A DNA stretch of 64,000 nucleotides, taken from Deltaproteobacteria bacterium (GTDB lineage: Bacteria > Desulfobacterota > Desulfarculia > Adiutricales > Adiutricaceae). The first letter of the stretch is position 1, and the number at the start of each line of letters is the position of its first letter. The notes under the pieces are model-generated. The model ran no database searches and was not told the origin of the DNA. It was given only the letters and a program-made list of their open reading frames with translations. The stretch covers positions 31,477 through 95,476 of the forward strand of contig JAISEL010000080.1 in assembly GCA_031264185.1 (NCBI GenBank), read 5' to 3'. This document shows positions 19,418-27,146 of the stretch, one piece after another. Position numbers and translations under genes: made by a program.

Positions 19418-19738
19418 ATGACAAAAATTCTTTTTTTCATTTTATGTCTTCTAATTGCCGCCGTTCCGTGGCCTGAACACCCGGCTTGGGCTGAGAAAAA
19501 ATATCTGACCTCGAAAACCGGCCAGATCCAGTGCCCCAAAGAGCCCTTAGGCGGCATTTCTGCAGATCGGTCAGGTCAAATCAAATGCGGACGGGGAACA
19601 TGCCTGACTGACAAATCAGGCACGGTCAGGTGTTCTTCCGTTTCAGGTGGCGGGGCCGGGATAAATTCAGCCGGGGAAATCAAGTGCGAAGGCGGGTGCT
19701 CCTTTGGCAGCGTCTCTGAGTGTCTGACTCTGTACTGA
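19418..19738 (+). CDS. Small secreted Cys-rich repeat protein of unknown function
   Basis: The 106-residue product begins with a clear signal peptide (MTKILFFILCLLIAAVPW..., predicted cleavage after HPAWA), so the mature protein of about 80 residues is exported. It contains a repeated unit of the form SGxIKCxxGxC: TGQIQC, SGQIKCGRGTC, SGTVRC, AGEIKCEGGC. Eight or so cysteines are paired by repeat, which fits disulfide-bonded or metal-binding loops. I do not recognise a family. The coding evidence is the signal peptide and the internal repeats; the ribosome-binding site is weak. It lies 360 bases upstream of the nickel/cobalt uptake genes in the same direction, so a periplasmic metal-related role is possible but unproven. 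Confidence 0.65.
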   Translation: MTKILFFILCLLIAAVPWPEHPAWAEKKYLTSKTGQIQCPKEPLGGISADRSGQIKCGRGTCLTDKSGTVRCSSVSGGGAGINSAGEIKCEGGCSFGSVSECLTLY

Positions 19739-20037
19739 GCCTAGCGGCCGGAACAGTAAAAAGAAAGATAATCATTGCCTTTATGGTTGGCTGCCATTTT
19801 TTATCACAAAATGGCCCGGCAGTCCGGTAATTTTTAAGAAACAGAAATGGGACTGAATATTCAGAGCTAAAAGGGAAAAAAGACTTGACTTAAGCCGGTG
19901 CTTTTGATAGTTTAATTTTATAGTTTCCACGAAGGCGACTGTTATTCATCAGAAGATGAGAAACATTTTTTGATTTATTGATTAAAATTATATTATTTTA
20001 GTCATAATTTAATTACAATAAGATACAGGTCACGAAG
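19739..20037. other. Leader region of the nickel/cobalt cluster
   Basis: An AT-rich upstream region with partial palindromes such as TTAAAATTATATTATTTTAG near 19980-20000. It could hold an operator for a metal-responsive repressor. I found no match to the cobalamin riboswitch core. Confidence 0.35.
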
Positions 20038-20081
20038 GCCGCGAAGTGCTGTCTGGCGCTTTGAGCGGCTTTTTTGTTTTT
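20038..20081 (+). terminator. Terminator-like hairpin just upstream of the nickel/cobalt genes
   Basis: GCCGC at 20038 pairs with GCGGC at 20065, with an inner AAG/CTT pairing, followed by a T-rich run (TTTTTTTGTTTTT). It ends only about seven bases before the ribosome-binding site of the next gene. Such a position suggests transcription attenuation or the end of a leader RNA. Confidence 0.5.
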
Positions 20082-20098
20082 GTCTTCGGAGGAACTTG

Positions 20099-20893
20099 AT
20101 GAAAAAGTCTTTTTTTCTTCTGGCGGTTTTAGTGATTCTGGCTCCTGTGCCCGCCTGGGCTCATTTCGGTATGCTGATTCCTTCGGTGCCCACAGTCATG
20201 GATTCCAAAGATTCCACCGTAACTATGGACGCTAAATTTTGGCATCCTTTTGAAAATAACGGCATGGATCTGGTAAAACCCAAAAGTTTCCAGGTATACC
20301 AGGGCGATCAGGCCGCTGACCTTCTGCCTTCCTTAAAAGAAACCAAGCTGGGCGACCATACGACCTGGCGCCTTTCTTACAAGATAGAACGCCCGGGTCT
20401 ATATAAGTTTGTCATGGAGCCGGAGCCCTACTGGGAACCGGCCGAAGATTGTTTTATTGTCCACTACACCAAAGTCTATGTGGACGCTTTCGGCGACGAC
20501 GATGGCTGGAATGAGCCCACCCCCGGCCTTAAAACCGAGATTGTGCCTTTAATAAAGCCCGGCGGTCTTTACGCCGGTAATACATTTGTCGGCAGAGTCT
20601 TACTGGACGGTCAGTCGGCTAAAAATTCCGAAGTTGAAATTGAGTGGTACCCGGGTCCCGGTAAAGCCGGTCAGGCTCCTTACGAGAGTATGGTGCCCCA
20701 GACCGTTATGACCGACGAACAGGGCCTTTTCTTCTACACGCCGCCGACTGAGGGCTGGTGGGGTTTTGCCGGTCTGAACACGGCCGATTATAAGCTGCCT
20801 CAGGAAGGTCAGCAAAAGGATGTGGAGTTGGGGGCTGTACTCTGGCTGTATTTCCATAAGTTCCGGGATGCGACAGCCGGTTCGGCTGAGTAA
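20099..20893 (+). CDS. Periplasmic DUF4198 protein, NikK-like nickel/cobalt uptake component
   Basis: The 264-residue product has a signal peptide ([21 protein letters not shown]) and a mature start HFGMLIPS. The exposed N-terminal His is a likely metal ligand. The rest matches the DUF4198 family (PF10670), known as NikK in deltaproteobacterial nickel ECF transporters: [37 protein letters not shown], and the C-terminal [13 protein letters not shown]. It should deliver or bind Ni2+/Co2+ for the downstream NikL/NikM-like proteins. I chose the ATG at 20099 because GGAGGA lies five bases upstream; the in-frame TTG at 20096 is too close. It is the first gene of a three-gene cluster. Confidence 0.85.
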   Translation: MKKSFFLLAVLVILAPVPAWAHFGMLIPSVPTVMDSKDSTVTMDAKFWHPFENNGMDLVKPKSFQVYQGDQAADLLPSLKETKLGDHTTWRLSYKIERPGLYKFVMEPEPYWEPAEDCFIVHYTKVYVDAFGDDDGWNEPTPGLKTEIVPLIKPGGLYAGNTFVGRVLLDGQSAKNSEVEIEWYPGPGKAGQAPYESMVPQTVMTDEQGLFFYTPPTEGWWGFAGLNTADYKLPQEGQQKDVELGAVLWLYFHKFRDATAGSAE

Positions 20894-20909
20894 AGTCGGT
20901 CAAAACCTT

Positions 20910-21575
20910 ATGAACAGGCTGATTTTGTTACTGATTCCTGTTTTGGGTATTGGCTTTCTGGCCGGGTCCCTTATTTGTCCAAACGAGGCCGGAGCCCACG
21001 GGGTTTATATTTTTGGCTGGGGAGAAGGCGGTCAGATCTGTACCGACAGCTACTTTTCCCGCAAAAGTAAAGTTCAGGGCGGTACTGTCCGGATAAAAGA
21101 TGAGTCCGGGGCGGTTTTGGCTGAGGGCTTGACCGATGATCAGGGGGAAATATGTTTCCCCAGACCCAAAACCGCAGGCGATCTTCTTTTGGAAGTTGAA
21201 GCCGGTGAAGGGCATCGGGCCGAGTTTACCTTAAGAGCCGGCGAACTCCCGCCGCTGGAAGAGTCTTCGGCGCCGATCCATAACCTTTCTCAGGCCGTTC
21301 AGACTCCGGGCGAAACTGACGGGGGATCTAACGATTCGGCTTCTGCGCTGAGTTCCGGCGGCCCCGATACGGCCCTTTTAGAGGAAAAAATTAAAGGGAT
21401 TGTCCGGGAAGAACTGAAAAATCAGTTAAGCCCTTTAAATCGGCTTTTAGCCGAAAACCGGCTTTCCGTTTCATCGCCTCCGACATTCAGGGATATATTC
21501 GGAGGGTTGGGCTGGCTTGCGGGCGTTTTCGGACTGGCTTTTTGGATAACCGGCCGCAAGCGCCAAAAATCCTGA
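20910..21575 (+). CDS. NikL-like membrane-anchored nickel/cobalt uptake protein
   Basis: The product of about 221 residues has an N-terminal signal (LILLLIPVLGIGFLAGSLI) and a mature start near AHGVYIFGWGEGGQICTDSYFS, again with a His at the mature end. A small beta-sandwich domain (SKVQGGTVRIKD... GEICFPRP) is typical of NikL. A Ser/Gly linker, a coiled-coil segment (EEKIKGIVREELKNQLSPLN) and a C-terminal membrane helix (GGLGWLAGVFGLAFWITG) follow. The start at 20910 lies 17 bases after the upstream stop, so the genes are co-transcribed. Role: accessory periplasmic component for the CbiM-type permease downstream. The family is recognised by pattern; metal specificity (Ni or Co) is not decidable. 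Confidence 0.8.
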   Translation: MNRLILLLIPVLGIGFLAGSLICPNEAGAHGVYIFGWGEGGQICTDSYFSRKSKVQGGTVRIKDESGAVLAEGLTDDQGEICFPRPKTAGDLLLEVEAGEGHRAEFTLRAGELPPLEESSAPIHNLSQAVQTPGETDGGSNDSASALSSGGPDTALLEEKIKGIVREELKNQLSPLNRLLAENRLSVSSPPTFRDIFGGLGWLAGVFGLAFWITGRKRQKS

Positions 21576-21626
21576 TATACAGGTCTCTATTCGTTCTGAT
21601 ATTTTTCCTTAAGTTAAGGAGCAACC

Positions 21627-22235
21627 ATGCATATTTCTGAAGGTGTCCTCTCGTTACCGGTTTTGGTTGCCGGAGGCGCCCTGACTCTAGGCGGTCTTTA
21701 CCTGGGTCTTAAGTCCGTTAAAGACGAAGACATGCCCAAAGCGGCTGTTTTATCGGCTGTCTTTTTTACAGCCTCCTTAATTCATTTCAATATTGGTCCC
21801 AGTTCAACCCATCTGGTCATGAGCGGCTTAATTGGCTTGATTATGGGTTGGGCCGCTTTTCCGGTCATCTTTCTGGGGCTTTTGTTGCAGGGCTTGCTCT
21901 TCAGCTTCGGAGGGCTGACGACTTTAGGGCTTAATACTTTCAACATGGCCGCTCCGGCTGTTCTGGTGTCTTTGATTTTCATCCGACTCGTCAGCTGCTC
22001 TAACGCCACTGCGGCTTCGGTGGCCGGTTTTTTGACCGGCAGTCTGCCTATTTTGATTTCCGCCTTTTTAGTCGGATTGTCCCTGACCCTGTCCGGAGAT
22101 CAGTTCCTCACAGTGGCCTGGGCTGTTTTTCTGTCAAATTTGCCGATAGTGGTCATGGAAGGCTTGGTCTGTATGTTCTGCGTCCAGTTCCTCCGGAAGG
22201 TCAGACCGGCCATTTTAAAGCATCAGACGGCCTGA
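21627..22235 (+). CDS. CbiM/NikM substrate-binding membrane component of an ECF nickel/cobalt transporter
   Basis: The 202-residue integral membrane protein starts MHISEGVLS. The Met-His N-terminus is the conserved metal-binding end of CbiM/NikM proteins. Further family features are HFNIGPSSTHLVMSGLIGLIMG and LGLNTFNMAAPAVL, and about six membrane segments. AAGGAG lies eight bases before the ATG. It is the S-component of an energy-coupling-factor transporter. The usual partners CbiQ (T-component) and CbiO (ATPase) do not follow: a terminator comes next and the following gene is on the other strand. The energising module must be encoded elsewhere. Confidence 0.92.
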   Translation: MHISEGVLSLPVLVAGGALTLGGLYLGLKSVKDEDMPKAAVLSAVFFTASLIHFNIGPSSTHLVMSGLIGLIMGWAAFPVIFLGLLLQGLLFSFGGLTTLGLNTFNMAAPAVLVSLIFIRLVSCSNATAASVAGFLTGSLPILISAFLVGLSLTLSGDQFLTVAWAVFLSNLPIVVMEGLVCMFCVQFLRKVRPAILKHQTA

Positions 22236-22266
22236 TTTGAGTCGGCCTTTTCTGCAGATGACACGG

Positions 22267-22297
22267 AAAAGCCCGGCTCCAAAAGAATCGGGCTTTT
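22267..22297. terminator. Bidirectional terminator between convergent units
   Basis: AAAAGCCCG at 22267 and CGGGCTTTT at 22289 form a 9-bp stem with flanking A and T runs. It separates the plus-strand cbiM-like gene from the minus-strand acyltransferase fusion. Confidence 0.85.
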
Positions 22298-22329
22298 AAT
22301 TTTAAGTCCCGGCCGAAGAAAAGTTCGGC

Positions 22330-25300
22330 CTAATTGTCTATTCTCCGCTTCAGGGCCTCTTCGGCCGTCTGGGTCAGCTTCATCAGATCGATTTTGCCTA
22401 AGGGGTTCAGGGGAATGTCCGGCAGGGTCAAATACACTTTCGGACAGCTCAGTTCGCTTAGGCCTTTATCTCTGACAGCCTGCCTCAAGGCGGACAGATC
22501 AGGGGAGTGGCTTTTGGAGATCAGAATAAGTTTTTCCCCTTTGGCCTCATCCGGGAAAGACAAAACAGCCGTTTTTTCCGAGGGCCACAGTTGGGCGGCT
22601 ATATCTTCAATCGCTCCTAAAGAGATCATCTCGCCGCTTATTTTGGCAAACCGCTTATAGCGTCCTTTAATCCAGACAAATCCGTCATCGTCAATTTCCA
22701 CAATATCCCCGGTGTTGTACCAACCGTCGGTCAGAGGCGCAATAACTCCGGGGTTTGTGGCTCGTATGTAACCCATCATAATGTTTGGGCCTCTGACCTC
22801 GAGACAGCCTCCGGAAGCCAGACCAGGAACCGGTTTTAACCGGTATTCAAGGCCGGGAAGAAGACGGCCGACCGAACCGTCCCGAACGCGCATGGGTGTT
22901 CCCACAGCCAGAATAGGCGACGCTTCCGTCACCCCGTAGCCTTCAAAAAGCCTTAAGTTTAAATGGTGAAAGTAATACTCCATGGTCCGGGGCTGAACTT
23001 TTTCGGCTCCTAACAAGACAAATTTAGCTGTATGAAAATCATAGGAATGGGCATTGCGGGACCAGGCTGAGGCAAAAGTGTCGCTGCCTATTATGATAGA
23101 AGCTTTGGTGTCGTAAATAAGCTCGGGCACGATTTTTACGTGGAGCGGGCTCAGGTAGCTAAAGGACCGAATACCCAGAATCAGCGGCAGGATACAGCCG
23201 ACATTAAGTCCGAAAGCGTGGAAAGCCGGCATGGAGTTGAACAGGATGTCATCGATATTTACTTCCACTACGCTTTTGGCCTGCAGGATGTTGGCTAAAA
23301 GGTTCTGATGGCTTAAAGCCACCCCTTTGGGATGATCCTCGGAGCCGGAAGTGAAGACAACTGTGGCCGGAGTGTCGGCCGGGGCCGGTTGGCCTGACCA
23401 CAGAAGGCCGGTAATTTTGTCCCAGAGCGAGGGTTTCAAGTCTTCTAAAATGACGAACTGCAATTTCATCTCTTCCAAAAGCCAGTTATGGGTCGTGGCT
23501 TTTAAAAATTTAGATGAGGTCACTAAAGTTTTGACTTCAGCCGTTTCTATGGCTGATTTTAAATGGCCACGCCCCTGAGTATAGTTCAGGATAACCGGAA
23601 CCCGCCCTCCGGCCCACAGACCGAATATGACGGCCGTTAAGGGTACAGTGTTGGGCAGCAGGACCCCGACTTTTTCTTTGGGCCCTGTTTTTTTGGCCAG
23701 GAAACGGCCTATTATCCGGGACATTTTGATTAAAGTCCCGTAAGAGACGGGCTTACGGTTCAAATCCTCAATAATAAGCCTTTTGGGTCCGAAGTTTTTG
23801 GCCGCGGTCAGTAAGGCCTTCCAGAGGTTTTGGCGGTAATCCTGGGCTTGAAATTTCGCCTGAACCAGAGTTTCGTAAATTTCCTCGGCCAGTCTTTTCC
23901 TGAATGCCTGTTTCCTCTCCCCTGGTCTGAGATCATAGCCCAGCACCCTGGCCGGAAAAATCGTCATGGAGACATCGAAGCGGCGGGGCCGGTTGCGGAA
24001 GATCTTTCTCAGACGGCCGAACCAGGAGTACTGGGGGCCTTCAAAGATGATCGGCATAATCGGCATCCGGCATTTGGCGGCAATAAGCCCCGGGCCTTCA
24101 TGAATTTTCATGACAGAGTCGGTGGTGGTCATGCGGCCTTCGGGAAAAATGACCAGAGTCTGACCGTCGGTCACGGCGTTAATCAGATCCCGGGTACTCA
24201 TAGGGGATCCCGGATTAATGGGTATCGTTTCAAAGAAACTGGTAAAGATCTTTACCCACCAGACTTTGGACCAGTTGGTGTCGATGGCAAACGTCAGACG
24301 CCGGGGGATATAGGCCACCAGCAGGGCCACATCAAAAAATGAGGTGTGGTTGGGGGTGAGGATGATTTTTTTATCGCCTAGTGCATCGAAATTCTCTAAA
24401 CCTTTTATTTTAGGCCTGTAAATGGCCCACATAATAAATCTGGCCATGGTAATAAGGGTGGATTCGGGCAGAAAAAGTAAAGTCATGACTGTGACAATCA
24501 GGGCCGAAACAGTCACCATCATAAAAACTTGGGCTATGGACATGTTCAGTTTGATCATCAGCATAACCAATAAGCTGCCGGTGACGATAAAAATAGAATT
24601 AATAATATTATTGGCCGCTATGACTCGGGCTCGCTGATTGCTTTTGGCCGAGTGCTGGATTAAGGCGTTTAAAGGGACCACAAAAAGGCCGCCGGCGACA
24701 CTGACGGCTAAGGCGCACAGAGCCAGGCGGACGTAAGGCCATTTGGTCAGAAAGACAGTCAGAGTGACCTGCCCTGGTTCAGCCAACGGCAGCGCGGCTG
24801 AGGACCAGGCCAGAAGGGCCATAAATAAGGTCAGAAAGACCGAAGTTATGGGCACCAAAACAGCCGTAATCCGGCCTTGGTTCAAAGTCTGGACCAAAAG
24901 AGAGCCAACGGCCACACCTACGGCAAACATGGTGACCATAAAGGTATTGACGGCCGGAGTGGCCCCCATGACTGTATTTGTCAGGACCGGCAGTTGAGTC
25001 AGAATAATACTGCCCATGGACCAGAACCAGCTGATGGCCAGAATGGAAAGCCAGATTTTTCTTTGGTCACGGACAGATTTTATGATGGCGTAAGTTGAAC
25101 GCCAGATTAAAGGATCAATTTTTAAGAAACTGTCGCCCAGCTCCGAGGTCGGCTGCTTAAAAGCCAGATAGACTCCCAAAGCGGCGGCCAAGACTAAAGT
25201 TATTGGCAGGAGAATCGCCAAACCGCCGGTCTGGGTGACCGCAAAAGACCCGGCCATGGTGCCCAGAATAATGGCAATAAATGTCGAACCGCTGACCAGG

Positions 25301-25752
25301 CCGTTTCCGGCCAAAAGCTCTTTGGGCGTCAGAATCTCCGGAAGTAAGCCGTATTTCAGCGGTCCGAAGAAGGCTGACTGGGTGCCCATGAAGAAAAGCA
25401 TGACCAGTAAAGGATAGATCTGACCGGTCAGGAAAAAATAACCGGCCAGGAGGATGCAGACCAGCTCAAAAATTTTGGTCAGCTTGACCAGGGTCGATTT
25501 GCGGTAACGATCGGCCAGTTCTCCGGCCAGAGAAGAGAAGAGAAAAAAAGGTATGATTAAAAGGCTCATGGCCAGGCTGCCTAAAATGCTTTTGGCCTCA
25601 CTGGTTAAGCTGCCGGTCTCCAGGCCCAGAGTCCCGAAAGCCAGGCCGGCAATGAGAGCCTGGCGAAAACAATTGTCATTAAAGGCCCCCAAAGACATGG
25701 TGCCGAATAGGGGCCAGAAGGCCGGTTTGGTCAGAATAGGCCGGAAAGTCAT
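22330..25752 (-). CDS. LplT-Aas type fusion: MFS lysophospholipid transporter, acyltransferase and acyl-ACP synthetase
   Basis: The 1140-residue protein fuses three modules. Residues 1 to about 420 are an MFS/LplT-like transporter (GAFNDNCFRQALIAGLAFG) with about twelve helices. Residues 430-640 are a PlsC-type acyltransferase with the HxxxxD motif NHTSFFD and FPEGRMT. Residues 650-1140 are an AMP-binding acyl-ACP/CoA synthetase with VVFTSGSEDHPKGVALSH and GYGVTEASPILAVG. Such fusions re-import and re-acylate lysophospholipids at the inner membrane (LplT plus Aas in E. coli, where they are separate genes). I chose the ATG at 25752, with AAGGAGAG just upstream; an in-frame TTG at 25779 is less likely. 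It is monocistronic, with a shared terminator downstream. The size is normal for three-domain fusions. Confidence 0.92.
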   Translation of the reverse strand: MTFRPILTKPAFWPLFGTMSLGAFNDNCFRQALIAGLAFGTLGLETGSLTSEAKSILGSLAMSLLIIPFFLFSSLAGELADRYRKSTLVKLTKIFELVCILLAGYFFLTGQIYPLLVMLFFMGTQSAFFGPLKYGLLPEILTPKELLAGNGLVSGSTFIAIILGTMAGSFAVTQTGGLAILLPITLVLAAALGVYLAFKQPTSELGDSFLKIDPLIWRSTYAIIKSVRDQRKIWLSILAISWFWSMGSIILTQLPVLTNTVMGATPAVNTFMVTMFAVGVAVGSLLVQTLNQGRITAVLVPITSVFLTLFMALLAWSSAALPLAEPGQVTLTVFLTKWPYVRLALCALAVSVAGGLFVVPLNALIQHSAKSNQRARVIAANNIINSIFIVTGSLLVMLMIKLNMSIAQVFMMVTVSALIVTVMTLLFLPESTLITMARFIMWAIYRPKIKGLENFDALGDKKIILTPNHTSFFDVALLVAYIPRRLTFAIDTNWSKVWWVKIFTSFFETIPINPGSPMSTRDLINAVTDGQTLVIFPEGRMTTTDSVMKIHEGPGLIAAKCRMPIMPIIFEGPQYSWFGRLRKIFRNRPRRFDVSMTIFPARVLGYDLRPGERKQAFRKRLAEEIYETLVQAKFQAQDYRQNLWKALLTAAKNFGPKRLIIEDLNRKPVSYGTLIKMSRIIGRFLAKKTGPKEKVGVLLPNTVPLTAVIFGLWAGGRVPVILNYTQGRGHLKSAIETAEVKTLVTSSKFLKATTHNWLLEEMKLQFVILEDLKPSLWDKITGLLWSGQPAPADTPATVVFTSGSEDHPKGVALSHQNLLANILQAKSVVEVNIDDILFNSMPAFHAFGLNVGCILPLILGIRSFSYLSPLHVKIVPELIYDTKASIIIGSDTFASAWSRNAHSYDFHTAKFVLLGAEKVQPRTMEYYFHHLNLRLFEGYGVTEASPILAVGTPMRVRDGSVGRLLPGLEYRLKPVPGLASGGCLEVRGPNIMMGYIRATNPGVIAPLTDGWYNTGDIVEIDDDGFVWIKGRYKRFAKISGEMISLGAIEDIAAQLWPSEKTAVLSFPDEAKGEKLILISKSHSPDLSALRQAVRDKGLSELSCPKVYLTLPDIPLNPLGKIDLMKLTQTAEEALKRRIDN

Positions 25753-26020
25753 TCTCTCTCCTTCATGATAATATCCCAAAGATCCAATTAAGCCGGGTTA
25801 TACGGCCATATTTTCGGCCGTAACTATTTGCCCAAGGGAGGACAAAAAAACTCTATATTAATAATTTTTACAAAAAATGATTAATATAGAATTTAAAGAA
25901 AAAAATGGCACCTATTTCTGAACATATCTGAAAAGTGTAATCAGATAACTTTAGACCGCAATAAACGCCCCCAGGCAGTCCGGTCGGGTTTATGGTCGGT
26001 TTATGGCCCAGGCCGAAAGG

Positions 26021-26554
26021 TCAGCTGTTATCTTTTTTATCCTCCTCGTCAAAGACTATTTTGACCAGGTCCATAGCCTGATGACTGCGGAGAATATAAG
26101 TCGTGAAAAATTTTTCGCCGGGCAAATCGGCCAAGGATTCGGCCAGTTGGCGAGCCTGTTTTTCCACCACCCCGGCCGGTGTCTGGCGGTTGGGTCTCAG
26201 TGAGTTCATTTCCAGACAAAGGGCTAAAGGCAGATCCAAAATGACAGCCACCGCCGGGCAATGGGCTTTTTGGGCCATTTGGATAAGGGACAGGCGGGCT
26301 TTTTTGTGAACCGAGGTGGCGTCAATGACCGTCAGTTTTCGGTGTTTCAGCCTTTTTCTGGCCAGGTAATAAAGACAGCTGAAGGCGTCGCGGCTGACCG
26401 ACTGATCGGCTTCGTCATCGGATACTAAGGCCCGGAAATGATCGGAACTTAAAATCTCAGTGGGCCGGAAATGCTGACGGGCGAAAGTGGATTTGCCGGA
26501 TCCGGAAACACCCATCAGGCAGACCAGGGAGAAACTGGGCAGTTTGATGATCAT
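26021..26554 (-). CDS. P-loop kinase of the polynucleotide-kinase/AAA_33 type
   Basis: The 177-residue protein has a Walker A motif GVSGSGKST near the N-terminus and follows the pattern of small polynucleotide kinase-like P-loop proteins. It has SSDHFRALVSDDEADQSVS, then DATSVHKKAR, and a lid region with LRPNRQTPAGVV. Relatives phosphorylate nucleic-acid 5' ends or act as the kinase half of Pnkp-type repair enzymes; stand-alone forms are of unknown role. I chose the ATG at 26554 with AGGG upstream; a GTG at 26560 is in frame. It is isolated: the neighbour upstream is about 600 bases away and divergent. Substrate unknown. Confidence 0.72.
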   Translation of the reverse strand: MIIKLPSFSLVCLMGVSGSGKSTFARQHFRPTEILSSDHFRALVSDDEADQSVSRDAFSCLYYLARKRLKHRKLTVIDATSVHKKARLSLIQMAQKAHCPAVAVILDLPLALCLEMNSLRPNRQTPAGVVEKQARQLAESLADLPGEKFFTTYILRSHQAMDLVKIVFDEEDKKDNS

Positions 26555-27146
26555 AGACACCCTAAGTCCGCCCCTGAACTGTTGGCGGCCGGACTGTTAA
26601 TGAATATTCAACGTTATCACAGTTTTTGCATAAATGTAACTGTTTTTTATTTAACGCCCGGAATTCAGTCTTCCGGCGGAGGCTCAGCCCGGAAATCCTG
26701 GCCGGAAGATGATTAGTTTCATTTGCGTGGATTATGTAGCTTTTCCAGGCCGGAAAAAGACAAATTTGAGGAAAAATTAAGGGCTGTGAAAGATAACATA
26801 TCGTTTTTACATATTAATTTTATTAGCGCTCCTTGGCCTGTTAGTTGCTTGTCAAAGGCAGGGGGCTAATTTGAGGCCATAATCAAAATCAAAAAAAATG
26901 AAAATTAATTATAAACGACTATAGTCATAAGTTAAAAAAATATTAATAATATTGTATAATATAAATTTAATATATTTATTATATAAAAAAACAGAGAAAT
27001 ATAAAGATTTTGTCACAGTCGGCCAGCCGGCTCAAAAAGAGCCAAAAGCGGTCCAGACTGTAACCCCATCTCAGGCTGTTCAGGCGCGAGTGACCGTGGT
27101 GACTAAACGTCCGGAAAAAAGCCCGTAAGCGAAAAGTCAAACCGCT
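26555..27146. other. AT-rich divergent intergenic region with a headless open frame
   Basis: The part from 26880 to 27000 is extremely AT-rich (runs of TA and AT) and could bend or melt easily. A plus-strand open frame without a start codon ends at 27128 and encodes a Pro/Lys/Val-rich tail (KEPKAVQTVTPSQAVQARVT). It may be the 3' end of a lost gene. The region should contain promoters for the kinase (minus) and the sigma-54 activator-like gene (plus). Confidence 0.4.

Noticed and set aside
19739..20080. Cobalamin or NiCo riboswitch in the leader of the nickel/cobalt genes
   Set aside because: None of the conserved core segments (for example the GCCACTG box) is present; only a terminator-like hairpin is supported.
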